From contig NZ_CP139707.1 in NCBI RefSeq assembly GCF_034377145.1, positions 2,055,001 to 2,119,000 of the forward strand: 64,000 bases of DNA, written 5' to 3'. Within the stretch, counting starts at the first letter, position 1; each line of letters starts with the position of its first letter. Origin of the DNA: Sulfitobacter sp. OXR-159 (lineage in GTDB: Bacteria > Pseudomonadota > Alphaproteobacteria > Rhodobacterales > Rhodobacteraceae). Below are positions 54,623 through 61,847 of this stretch, piece after piece. A program made the translations under genes and the position numbers. Below the pieces are notes generated by a model. The model searched no databases, was not told the DNA's origin, and worked only from the letters and a program-made list of their open reading frames with translations.

Positions 54623-54789
54623 TCTTTTGGCCCCCGACCTTTGCTCTTTTCGGGCTTGGCGTCTACCGGGCAGAGAATCTTGATGGTCCCATCCGGCCCG
54701 ATCTCAACGGCGCTGATGATGAGATCGCAAGCTTTGGCTGCGTCCACGGCGCGCGTTATCTCTGCCTTTGTGAAGCGTGTCGCAACCAT
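54616..54789 (-). CDS. Small phage protein upstream of integrase
   Basis: A 57-residue protein (MVATRFTKAEITRAVDAAKAC... ending KGRGPKEW), not recognised. ATG 54789 has GGAG eight bases upstream. It overlaps the integrase start by seven bases, so the two are coupled; a helical N-terminus (TKAEITRAVDAAKA) and the position are compatible with an excisionase or accessory factor, without proof. Confidence 0.6.
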   Translation of the reverse strand: MVATRFTKAEITRAVDAAKACDLIISAVEIGPDGTIKILCPVDAKPEKSKGRGPKEW

Positions 54790-54837
54790 CAGAGCAGCTC
54801 CGAAAATTTGAGCCAAACAAGCTCGGCATTGATGTTC

Positions 54838-55122
54838 TTAGGCATCTGCGCGCTCCGGCTTCTTATCCTTTACCGCCGGGCCCCAAAGGAATGCACTGAT
54901 TAGCTGCCCGGGCCCAATTCCATGAACGTAGACGCGGAACTCATCCTCGCCTTCACCGTAGTTCTCGTCGACGTGCACGATCTCCCAATCGATGGACGCC
55001 CAATCTTCATCAGGCGGCTGTTTTCGGGGCGCAACAAGCTTGGCCCAGTAGTATCCGGTTTCCCGTGGTTCGAGGTCTGTTGAGTTGGTGTCGGGTGGTG
55101 ACTTACAGACGGCGTCAAGCAT
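54838..55122 (-). CDS. Hypothetical phage protein, 94 aa
   Basis: A small acidic protein with LEPRETGYYWAKLVAPRKQP and an aromatic core (WASIDWEIVHVDENY). Proteins of this type, with a GYYW-A opening, are frequent in early regions of alphaproteobacterial phages. ATG 55122 overlaps the preceding stop by one base (TGATG). No function is known. Confidence 0.65.
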   Translation of the reverse strand: MLDAVCKSPPDTNSTDLEPRETGYYWAKLVAPRKQPPDEDWASIDWEIVHVDENYGEGEDEFRVYVHGIGPGQLISAFLWGPAVKDKKPERADA

Positions 55123-55640
55123 CAGGCGGACTCCTTTGCTGGTTCGAGAAACCATGGCTTTCGCCATGCCAGTTTCAGATGCCCGACAATCGCTCGACCA
55201 TTGGTCTTTACCCCAAAGTCGCGATCTGTTTCGGGTCCACCTACCATTGCGCTCAGGATCGTATGTCCTCCCGGAAAGCGAATTGGTCGCACCTGCCCGC
55301 GACCGATGGTCGGGCACGCCGCCTGAGCAATTTCTGCGCACCGGAAATGCACAGGGCTTTCGGTGCTGACCCACCATCCATCGCGGAAGTCGCCAAACGG
55401 AAACCACCAACGATCACCATCTGATGTCCTTTCACCACATACGGTGCAACGCATTTCAGCGATGCTTCTGCGCTGTCTGACGTGGTGCGGCTTCGCGAAG
55501 ATTGGCCTTCCCTCGCCGGGGTTGAACGGGGACCAAAGCGCAAGTTTGTTGCCTGCATATTTGCACGGCCGGATTTCGTTGCGATCCTCGCCAGACCACA
55601 TCGCGTTCCATGGAACGTCTTTTCCGATAACCAGCGTCAT
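55122..55640 (-). CDS. Hypothetical phage protein with Cys-rich motif
   Basis: A 172-residue protein, unrecognised. It contains MRCTVCGERTSDGDRWWFPFGD (a CxxC knuckle near residue 65), a further CAEIAQAAC segment and GHTILSAMVG. The cysteines could bind zinc. It lies between two coupled early genes, overlapping the ASCH gene upstream by four bases. Confidence 0.7.
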   Translation of the reverse strand: MTLVIGKDVPWNAMWSGEDRNEIRPCKYAGNKLALWSPFNPGEGRPIFAKPHHVRQRRSIAEMRCTVCGERTSDGDRWWFPFGDFRDGWWVSTESPVHFRCAEIAQAACPTIGRGQVRPIRFPGGHTILSAMVGGPETDRDFGVKTNGRAIVGHLKLAWRKPWFLEPAKESA

Positions 55641-56038
55641 GCCGCTGCCTCCTTGGGTGCGTCAGGATTGAGGGGTACCAGCCATCTGATCATCTGGCCG
55701 GTGAATGGCAGGCCATGCACCTTCTCGAACCAAGCACGCATGTCCGCCCAGCATGCAAAGCCATCTGATTGCGCGAAACGTTCAAGGTCTTCGCCCACGA
55801 AGAGCTCCTGCGGCCCAAAGGTCCACGCCTTGTCCCACTCAAGTAGGATGGCGCATGAATCGTGACACACTGCATCACGCAGCTTGCGACAGGACTTCGT
55901 GCGCATGCCGGTGTATAGCTGCAGCTTGTCGCCCGGCTTGGCGTGGCGGTCGTCCTTGCGCGGCGCTCGGATCGTCTGTCGTTTCTGGCCGCTCGCGACG
56001 GCTTCAGCGAACCGGGTTTGGAAATTATAGGCAACCAT
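55637..56038 (-). CDS. ASCH/PUA-like domain protein
   Basis: A 133-residue protein. YNFQTRFAEAVASGQKRQTIRAPRKDDRHAKPGDKLQLYTGMRTKSCRKLRDAVC is the ASCH-type beta-barrel (with the GxKxxTIR segment). ASCH domains bind RNA or modified nucleotides and some phage members act on nucleic acid modification. GAGG precedes ATG 56038; it overlaps the DUF5131 gene by 14 bases. Confidence 0.75.
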   Translation of the reverse strand: MVAYNFQTRFAEAVASGQKRQTIRAPRKDDRHAKPGDKLQLYTGMRTKSCRKLRDAVCHDSCAILLEWDKAWTFGPQELFVGEDLERFAQSDGFACWADMRAWFEKVHGLPFTGQMIRWLVPLNPDAPKEAAA

Positions 56039-56999
56039 ATGGCACCTCGTTCAAAAGTTGGCCGTCAAGCGATCGCCCGGCCGCGCTCTTCGTCACCCGC
56101 TTCATCAGGTGCACGCGGTCGCCATGAAATCCTGTACCGCCTTCGACGTTTAAGATAGCCCATCCGTCGCGCTTGGCTTTCGAGTAGTTTGCCCGCCAGT
56201 CCGGGTCATCCTCGTCACGATCGATCTCCGCGGCCCAGCTTCCCCATTGCTTGAAGAAAAAGGCCGCACCTGCTGCGCGGCATTGGTTGCGCAAGCTGCG
56301 CGCCCAATCGGGGTGCATCGGGCGGGCGTTTGGGCCGCTCTCGCCACCACAGATGACCCAATCAATTCGCGGGCCGCTGTGGCCGAGGCCATCGACCCCC
56401 GTCAATGCACCAAAGCAGATGGTGATGTTCTTGCTGATTTTCTCCTTCGGAACCGCGGCAAAGTCTATGCTTCCCAAAAGCGGCTCTGCGCTGACGAAGC
56501 GGACGGCGGCAGGCGCTTTCAGAAGATGCGGAATATTCTGGTCAGCTGACTTCTGCGTCCCGGCGCTGGTGCCAAGCCAAACGTGGGGCCAGCCATTGCC
56601 CCAATCCGGCGGCAACATCTTCGCGATGTTCTGTGGGCGTTTGGTCAGCAGTAGCCAGTCCAACTGGTCGCACTCCCGGATGAGAGCCCAAAGATCATCG
56701 CGCCAGCTGGCGTCCACCGCATTGTCGAAGACATCAGCAAGCGATGCGCAGAAAACCCGCTGTCGCCGTCCGTGAGCGGCGTGGAAGGCTTGGGCCTGCG
56801 CATTCCACCGGCGTGGCTTATTCCAGTTCTGCGCGCTGGTCCTGCGACGTGGAGCCTTTGGGCCCCAATGGGCGCCACCTGTGAAGCGCACGTCGCGCGC
56901 CTCCGCGTAGCAGTTGTCGCATTCTGGCGCGACCTTCTGACAACCCTCCCATGGATTGAAAGTGTGGTCGGTCCATTCAATTTTCGACTGCTCAGCCAT
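56025..56999 (-). CDS. Gp37/Gp68 family phage protein (DUF5131)
   Basis: A 324-residue protein of the phage Gp37Gp68/DUF5131 family. The N-terminal IEWTDHTFNPWEGCQKVAPECDNCYAEA has Cys20, Cys27 and Cys30, a C-x6-C-x2-C pattern reminiscent of radical-SAM iron-sulfur sites and their spore-photolyase-like relatives. Further conserved parts are FCASLADVFDN, DWLLLTKRPQNIAKMLP and WVICGGESGPNARPMHPDW. It may modify nucleic acids or act as a repair-like enzyme, but the function is unproven. Confidence 0.88.
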   Translation of the reverse strand: MAEQSKIEWTDHTFNPWEGCQKVAPECDNCYAEARDVRFTGGAHWGPKAPRRRTSAQNWNKPRRWNAQAQAFHAAHGRRQRVFCASLADVFDNAVDASWRDDLWALIRECDQLDWLLLTKRPQNIAKMLPPDWGNGWPHVWLGTSAGTQKSADQNIPHLLKAPAAVRFVSAEPLLGSIDFAAVPKEKISKNITICFGALTGVDGLGHSGPRIDWVICGGESGPNARPMHPDWARSLRNQCRAAGAAFFFKQWGSWAAEIDRDEDDPDWRANYSKAKRDGWAILNVEGGTGFHGDRVHLMKRVTKSAAGRSLDGQLLNEVPYGCL

Positions 57000-57058
57000 C
57001 GCTCCCGCCTTTCTGGTGTCTATCGCTGCCCCCTGTCGCCAAGGGGCAGAAAAAGAAA

Positions 57059-57325
57059 TCAGAGGTCGGCCGTCGCTGCGGCAACGCCAAACATGCTGGC
57101 CTCTTGAAGCTTTGTGATCGCGATTGACGCCTCCCGAGCACCTTTTCCCCCTTCATCTCGAAGCGCCTCGCACTCCGAGATCAGTGCGGCCGCAAGACCC
57201 TTGATGGCGTCCACTTTTGGCAGACTGGATGGGTTGAACCCCATGCGGACGATCTCTGCGGCCGAATTGCTGATCGGCGTTTCGTGGCCATCTGGCAGCG
57301 CGCCTGTGATTAAATTTGTGTGCAT
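57059..57325 (-). CDS. Acb2/Tad1-like cyclic-nucleotide sponge (anti-CBASS/anti-Thoeris)
   Basis: An 88-residue protein. After a variable N-terminus, residues about 30-85 read FNPSSLPKVDAIKGLAAALI... then REASIAITKLQEASMFGVAAAT. This is the helical hairpin pattern of the Acb2/Tad1 family, in particular the NPS-x4-VD-x-IK-x-L-A opening and the SIAITKLQEASM closing helix. Acb2 forms hexamers that bind cyclic di- and tri-nucleotides and gcADPR-type signals, blocking CBASS and Thoeris defence. GAGG lies seven bases before ATG 57325. The assignment is by recalled pattern, not a search. Confidence 0.72.
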   Translation of the reverse strand: MHTNLITGALPDGHETPISNSAAEIVRMGFNPSSLPKVDAIKGLAAALISECEALRDEGGKGAREASIAITKLQEASMFGVAAATADL

Positions 57326-57386
57326 TTCAGTTCCTCACTTTGATTTTGGGGTGCAGGCCCCGCCCATTGAGCGGGCCTGCCTGGAA

Positions 57387-58379
57387 TTAGCTTTCAGGCT
57401 CGCCTTTGAAGATCGGCAGTTCGGTCTTTTCGGTGGCCTCAGCGACAGCCTCCTTGAACGCCGCCTCGAACGCCTTCTCCGGGTTATAGATGGATAAGAT
57501 GAAGCGAACCGCGCCGCCCATCTTGCGATAGCGAAACCGCACTGGCATCCGGTACGGGGCACCGCCCATGAAGACCGGGATGGCGATGATAATAAGGTTG
57601 GGGATCTGAAGCGGCTTCCCGTCAGCGCCCTTGTGTTCGTTCAGGAACTGGATTTCGCTTTCGCCAGTGTCGCGATTGCTGGTCACCTTCAGATTGCTGG
57701 TTTCGTACACCTGAAACTGGCGCGACATCTGCAGCAGTTGGGTCAGCTGGCCATAACGGCCTTCGATCTGATGAGCCGTCTGAATAAGGCGGTTTTCCCA
57801 CGGCTGGTTCTTGTCACTTTCCTTCGCGGCGAGAATGGCTGCCGTCGGGTCCATGATGTCCTTGGCGTTGGCCTCGATGAACTCGCCCAGGTCATCCTTT
57901 TCCAGCGGCTGGCCAGCAACACCTATCCACGCCTTCCATTCTTCCGACAAAGGGAAATTGTAGATTGCTCGATGATGGCAATGGCGGGCGGTGGGGTCAC
58001 CGGTGGCGGTGTCTTGATCGGCAGGGCCTTCGGCATGATAGTCCGCAATGCAAGTGATCGTCGGGGCGTTCAGGTCTGGCTTGGCAAAAAGCGCCGATGT
58101 CGGCCCTTTGAAGCGGTTCGCCCAGTCGATCAGGCTTTGCAGGTCATCCAATCGGGCGGTGCCCCTACGGCGGGCTGGCTTCAGAAACTCCGCCGCTTCT
58201 CGGTATCTGGCGGTCAGGTCTTCAACCTTGCGATGACTTGGCACTGTAATCAGATGGGCGCTTTTCAGGTCGAAATCATCCGGCTGCTCGATGGATTCCG
58301 ATCCGCCAATCTTCTCCATGACGTCGCGCATCGTCGCGGCGGTGTTTTCGGTGCTGAATTGTGTGAGTTCTTCGGTCAC
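57387..58379 (-). CDS. DUF2303 family phage protein (YfdQ-like)
   Basis: A 330-residue protein of the DUF2303/YfdQ family. Conserved parts include HLITVPSHRKVEDLTARYREAAEFLKPARRRGTARLDDLQSLIDWANRFK, TCIADYHAEGPA and HRAIYNFPLSEEWKAWI. It is common in prophage early regions near recombination functions, but has no proven role. The start is GTG 58379 with AAGGA seven bases upstream. It lies between the Acb2-like gene and a conserved 142-residue partner. Confidence 0.85.
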   Translation of the reverse strand: MTEELTQFSTENTAATMRDVMEKIGGSESIEQPDDFDLKSAHLITVPSHRKVEDLTARYREAAEFLKPARRRGTARLDDLQSLIDWANRFKGPTSALFAKPDLNAPTITCIADYHAEGPADQDTATGDPTARHCHHRAIYNFPLSEEWKAWIGVAGQPLEKDDLGEFIEANAKDIMDPTAAILAAKESDKNQPWENRLIQTAHQIEGRYGQLTQLLQMSRQFQVYETSNLKVTSNRDTGESEIQFLNEHKGADGKPLQIPNLIIIAIPVFMGGAPYRMPVRFRYRKMGGAVRFILSIYNPEKAFEAAFKEAVAEATEKTELPIFKGEPES

Positions 58380-58409
58380 GTCGTTGTTCCTTGCTTGCTG
58401 CTGGTGGCG

Positions 58410-58838
58410 TTATTCGATGTCTCGGATTTCGCCGGTGGTGGGGTCATAGTTGTAGTCATCGACATCCCGCACGGGCTGGTGCATCCGCTTCATCATCGGG
58501 CTGTAGAGGGTGAGTTCGCCCGCATCGTTGATGTATGCACCCGCGCTGGACGGCGGCTTTTTCGGCGCCTTGAAGGTAACGGTCGCGCCCATGCCGACAT
58601 CGCCGGCATTGCCGACTGCGTAGGAGAGCTGAAGGGTCATTGTCCCGCTGCACCCTTTGGTCCCGTGCTCAGCGTTATGCTCTAAAAGCTCATGCATCAG
58701 CTTCTGGTGCCCTGACATGACCTCGCCCATAAAGTCGCCGCCATCGAACAGCATCAAAATCTGCTCCAGCGTGCGCATCTTGTAGGGGTCGTGGTTATCC
58801 GCAACGGGCGCGGCGGGCGGTTCTTTGCGCTTGGTCAT
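58410..58838 (-). CDS. Conserved phage protein upstream of DUF2303 gene
   Basis: A 142-residue soluble protein. LEQILMLFDGGDFMGEVMSGHQKLMHELLEHNAEHG is a helical N-terminal half; GTMTLQLSYAVGNAGDVGMGATVTFKAPKKP a beta-rich half; it ends in an acidic tail. Such proteins commonly precede DUF2303 in alphaproteobacterial prophages. ATG 58838 is taken; an in-frame TTG one codon upstream has better spacing to AGGAG and cannot be excluded. Confidence 0.7.
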   Translation of the reverse strand: MTKRKEPPAAPVADNHDPYKMRTLEQILMLFDGGDFMGEVMSGHQKLMHELLEHNAEHGTKGCSGTMTLQLSYAVGNAGDVGMGATVTFKAPKKPPSSAGAYINDAGELTLYSPMMKRMHQPVRDVDDYNYDPTTGEIRDIE

Positions 58839-58872
58839 CAAGATCGCACTCCTTTTCGTTTGATCGGTTTAA

Positions 58873-59418
58873 TTACGCGGCGGCGTTTGCCTCTGCTTCG
58901 CGACCGATGTCATCGCGAAGTGTGTCCAGGTCGACAAAGACATCGACCTGGCGCCGAAGATCGTCGGAAATCATTGCTGGTTGGGTGCGGATGCTGGAAA
59001 TCAAAGTGACCCGTACTCCGCGCTCTTGCAGGAACTTCACCACCGGGGCGAAATCTCGGTTTCCGGAGACGATTACCGCGTGCTCGATCGCAGGCGCCAA
59101 TCTCATCACCTCGACCGCCATCTCCATGTCGGTGCTGCCCTTGGTCCGCTTCCGGCCGTACTCATCCTCGTAGACCTTGGCCGGCTTAGTCACCACGTTC
59201 CAACCGTTGTACTGCATCCAATCAACGAGAGGGCGGATCGAGACATGATCTTCGGTGTCTGCCAGTGGCGTGAAGTAGTTTGCCCGCACCATCCGACCCT
59301 TGGACTGAAAGAACTCCAGTAGCCGCTTGTAGTCTACATCGAGGTTTAGGGCGCGGGCCGTCGAGTAGAAATTCGGGCCGTCGATGAAGAGCGCAAATCT
59401 TTCGTTTTCGTAAAACAT
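58873..59418 (-). CDS. NYN domain (LabA/DUF88-like) protein, PIN-fold nuclease candidate
   Basis: A 181-residue NYN-domain protein. FALFIDGPNFYSTARAL holds the first acidic residue, RTKGSTDMEMAVEVMRLA the middle one, and VIVSGNRDFAPVVKFLQERGVRVTLIS the last (S-G-N/D-x-D-F). These acids form a PIN-like metal site, and family members cleave RNA or act in degradation of nucleic acids. It may serve in host takeover or counter-defence; that is an inference. AAGGA precedes ATG 59418. Confidence 0.88.
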   Translation of the reverse strand: MFYENERFALFIDGPNFYSTARALNLDVDYKRLLEFFQSKGRMVRANYFTPLADTEDHVSIRPLVDWMQYNGWNVVTKPAKVYEDEYGRKRTKGSTDMEMAVEVMRLAPAIEHAVIVSGNRDFAPVVKFLQERGVRVTLISSIRTQPAMISDDLRRQVDVFVDLDTLRDDIGREAEANAAA

Positions 59419-59430
59419 ATTCGTTTATCC

Positions 59431-59703
59431 TTAGCAGTTTTGGTTTGCGTGAATTTTGATGCGGGCCTCTCGAAGGTCGATCGGCTCGAAGGGCCAAGGT
59501 TGCCCTTCCGCCTGCGCCACCGTTTCCAGTGCGGCAGCTTGCGCCTTGGTGCCTATCCAGGCATGGGCCGTGCCTTCAGTCCGCCCGGCCCCCGACAAGT
59601 GCAGGTATTGCCCGCTACAGCGGTCAATGAGCCGGACCTGCCCTCTTCCGGGCTGCGCGCATTGTGTCTTTATCGCGGGGTTACCTGAAACGATCTGGGT
59701 CAC
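59431..59703 (-). CDS. Small phage protein, GTG start coupled to upstream gene
   Basis: A 90-residue protein, not recognised. GTG 59703 overlaps the upstream stop as GTGA and has a GGGG site nearby; the longer frame starts inside the upstream gene and is rejected. It has a small beta-rich core (RGQVRLIDRCSGQYLHLSGAG). Confidence 0.55.
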   Translation of the reverse strand: MTQIVSGNPAIKTQCAQPGRGQVRLIDRCSGQYLHLSGAGRTEGTAHAWIGTKAQAAALETVAQAEGQPWPFEPIDLREARIKIHANQNC

Positions 59704-59879
59704 TTCGCGCCCCCAGCCAAAGAGAGCGTTGCGAGCAGCTGGCATGACGCCAGTGATCGGTTGATCCGGATCGCCGACAGCGTCCCGCGCATTTCCTCCA
59801 ACCGGTCTGCAAGCTGCGCCATCAGGTCATCATCTGTCGCACGATCGCGGGCAGCTTTAATGAGGTCCTGATCACGCAT
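59700..59879 (-). CDS. Small helical phage protein
   Basis: A 59-residue mostly helical protein (MRDQDLIKAARDRATDDDLMAQLADRLEEMRGTL...). GAGGGG sits eight bases before ATG 59879. It overlaps the 55-residue gene upstream by eight bases and the GTG-start gene downstream by four. Unknown function. Confidence 0.55.
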   Translation of the reverse strand: MRDQDLIKAARDRATDDDLMAQLADRLEEMRGTLSAIRINRSLASCQLLATLSLAGGAK

Positions 59880-60039
59880 CGCGCGCACCCCTCTCTTGGC
59901 CTTGCGTCAGCACGCTCTGAGCGGCGGTGAAGTGAGCAGTGCCTGCGCAGGGGTCCACCTGGGCAGCGCGGTTGGTTGCAGGTAGGTCTGTCAGTATCTG
60001 TTCGATCAGATGTTGGGGCGTGTAATGCGAAGGTCTCAT
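59872..60039 (-). CDS. 55-aa ORF resembling the start of an adenine DNA methyltransferase
   Basis: Too short for most ORF cutoffs. It begins MRPSHYTPQHLIEQIL and contains VDPCAGTAHF, the order seen at the N-terminus of N6-adenine methyltransferases of type I or phage origin (an YTP-type motif X, then motif I D-P-C-A-G-[ST]-G-x-F). It then ends, without motif IV (NPPY). ATG 60039 overlaps the HNH stop by four bases, so the reading frame appears translated. It may be a decayed remnant or a SAM-binding minidomain. Confidence 0.45.
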   Translation of the reverse strand: MRPSHYTPQHLIEQILTDLPATNRAAQVDPCAGTAHFTAAQSVLTQGQERGARDA

Positions 60040-60683
60040 TTTGCCCCCTCACCGCCACCGGAACTCGTGATCTCACGCGCAGCATGCTCCAACTGCGCCA
60101 CGGCCAAGATGGTGGGACGAAGTTCAGGTTCGTATTGATCGAAGGGCTTGTACCAGCGTCCGCCGCTCAGGCGAGGCAAGAGGGCCCGCGGGATGGCCTT
60201 CCAGTTCGAGGGGTCGGTATTGGCTTTATCGCCATCGATGCTCTTAAGCACGTGGCCCTCAGGCACCGGCCCGTTCTTCTTCTCCCAAAGATAGCGATGC
60301 TTCGCCACGTAGCGGCGCTCATACCCAGTATGTGGATTCACCTGATCGACGCTGATCTCGACGTATCCGTCCGTGCCGACCCTTTCGTGACCGAGATGCT
60401 TTGTGTTGTGAGGCAAGTTTCCCTTCTTAAAGCGACCCTTTTCGCTTCCAGGCGGGTTGAAGGGCTTGCCCTTATTGTGGGGCGTCTGTCCTTTCTCGAA
60501 CCCGCCAGTCCGACCCGTCAGCCACCCTTTTCTGGAGCAGAGCGATTTGAGATTCTCAAGGTTGACGTCAGACCGGTCGAAGTGTTCGACAAATTTGGCG
60601 TGCAGCTCTTTCCGAGGGAGCTTTCTGCGCCGCTTGATCCATGCGAGCTCGCCCTCACTGTATTGGATGCTGTAACCCTTCAT
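60036..60683 (-). CDS. HNH endonuclease family protein
   Basis: A 215-residue protein. The N-terminal part is a helical DNA-binding region (FVEHFDRSDVNLENLKSLCSRKGW) with a GRTGGFEKGQTPHNKGKPF linker typical of phage HNH proteins. The nuclease domain is YVAKHRYLWEKKNGPVPEGHVLKSIDGDKANTDPSNW. The Asp-Gly-Asp-x-x-Asn end is kept, but the second His usually found before the Asp-Gly is replaced by Lys-Ser. Catalytic competence is uncertain. It overlaps both neighbours by four bases. Confidence 0.85.
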   Translation of the reverse strand: MKGYSIQYSEGELAWIKRRRKLPRKELHAKFVEHFDRSDVNLENLKSLCSRKGWLTGRTGGFEKGQTPHNKGKPFNPPGSEKGRFKKGNLPHNTKHLGHERVGTDGYVEISVDQVNPHTGYERRYVAKHRYLWEKKNGPVPEGHVLKSIDGDKANTDPSNWKAIPRALLPRLSGGRWYKPFDQYEPELRPTILAVAQLEHAAREITSSGGGEGAK

Positions 60684-60919
60684 TTTGAGGGCCCGCCGAT
60701 CTGTGGCAAGTGCTTCAGGACCGGCTCGCCATACTCGGCGTAGAGCTTCGCGGCCTTCAGCTGCAAGTCCGCATTGCCGGTGATCCTGTCTGCAACAGAG
60801 ACCATCGCATTGGCGCGCTGAACCTCTTTTGCGATCTGCTCTTCGCTCAAATCCTCCGAGGTAAGGCGCTCCATTTGGGCGAAAAGGTGATTGTTCAGGT
60901 CGGACAATTTATTGTTCAT
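60680..60919 (-). CDS. Conserved small phage protein ahead of HNH gene
   Basis: A 79-residue helical protein, MNNKLSDLNNHLFAQMERLTSEDLSEEQIAKEVQRANAMVSVADRITGNADLQLKAAKLYAEYG.... Homologues of this form commonly accompany HNH genes in phages, and it overlaps the HNH start by four bases. Function unknown. Confidence 0.8.
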   Translation of the reverse strand: MNNKLSDLNNHLFAQMERLTSEDLSEEQIAKEVQRANAMVSVADRITGNADLQLKAAKLYAEYGEPVLKHLPQIGGPSK

Positions 60920-60937
60920 GGCATCAATACCTTGAGG

Positions 60938-61351
60938 TTAGCCGCACTCAGCTTCGAAGCGGAGGCGGGCGCTGTAATTCCGGGTGATCCGATCAAGCAT
61001 CTCGACGCGAGCTGGTGTCGCCCGGTAATCGATGCTGATCCGAATGATGATGGCGCGGTCTATGTCGCACTGATCGCGCAATGCCATCCGGGCCAACGTG
61101 TAGATATCGACCAGCAGACTGGCCCCATTGATCAGCACCGTTGAGGTGGCGACATCGCCATTTGGGCGCTCATAGGTCACCAGCCATTTCTGGTCGGGGA
61201 ACGGCGTCTGCGGGCGCACGGGCTTGGCCGTGTCACCTGTGGTGCAATTGCGAAACCGGCGGAAAAAAGCGCCGGAAGCGGCGAGCAGTCCGCCCCCGGC
61301 AGTGGTGCCGGTTTCATGCGGCAAAGGTGCGGGGTGAGCGTGCTTGGTCAT
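60938..61351 (-). CDS. Hypothetical phage protein, 137 aa
   Basis: Unrecognised. Disordered N-terminal third, then a mixed segment QKWLVTYERPNGDVATSTVLINGASLLVDIYTLARMALRDQCDIDRAIIIRISIDY. ATG 61351 overlaps the upstream stop (TGATG). Unknown function. Confidence 0.6.
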   Translation of the reverse strand: MTKHAHPAPLPHETGTTAGGGLLAASGAFFRRFRNCTTGDTAKPVRPQTPFPDQKWLVTYERPNGDVATSTVLINGASLLVDIYTLARMALRDQCDIDRAIIIRISIDYRATPARVEMLDRITRNYSARLRFEAECG

Positions 61352-61656
61352 CACGCGACCCCCAATTTCTTGATGGGCGGATGGATGGTGATGAACCCGT
61401 CATCCTCAGCATCATCCAGAGGGCAGACTAGTCGCGCTTCGCGCGTCCAACTGTCGATCACTTCCTGCTCGGTCGCACCGTGGGCTGAGATGCCGTGCAA
61501 ACTCAGCTTCCATAGCCCGACGCCGCCATCAGGCGCCGTGTCAAAGCAACCGGAGGTCTCCATGATTTCATTCACGAAGGCGTCAAAATGGTCATCGGCA
61601 GGCAAACGATCCAAATTCATCAGGAAGGCTGGCAGGCGGCTGTGTGCGGTGACCAT
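61351..61656 (-). CDS. Hypothetical phage protein, 101 aa
   Basis: Unrecognised. It starts MVTAHSRLPAFLMNLDRLPADDHFDAFVNEIMETSGCFD and ends with an acidic segment. The ATG at 61656 overlaps the previous stop (TAATG); the longer open frame overlaps the upstream gene and is rejected. Confidence 0.6.
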   Translation of the reverse strand: MVTAHSRLPAFLMNLDRLPADDHFDAFVNEIMETSGCFDTAPDGGVGLWKLSLHGISAHGATEQEVIDSWTREARLVCPLDDAEDDGFITIHPPIKKLGVA

Positions 61657-61847
61657 TACAGCTCTCCCCCGCGCGTCGCTCTTGCGGCGCTTGCCCCATC
61701 GGCGGGCCGCTCCAACGACTGCCCAGTCCTCCACCACACTTCCCATGCCGCGACCCGACGCTCGAAGCGCAGTTCGCACAGAAATAGCTTTCGAACGACC
61801 GAGCGAATGGCCCGACGCATTTGATCGACTAATTTCGCAATAGCCAT
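61656..61847 (-). CDS. Small basic phage protein
   Basis: A 63-residue Arg-rich helical protein (MAIAKLVDQMRRAIRSVVRKLFLCELRFERRVAAWEVWW...). ATG 61847 overlaps the preceding stop (TGATG). Basic helices suggest nucleic acid or membrane contact; no family recognised. Confidence 0.5.
   Translation of the reverse strand: MAIAKLVDQMRRAIRSVVRKLFLCELRFERRVAAWEVWWRTGQSLERPADGASAARATRGGEL

Noticed and set aside
55122..55410. N-terminal extension of the 54838-55122 gene
   Set aside because: It lies out of frame inside the 55122-55640 gene; the ATG at 55122 with TGATG coupling is the better start.
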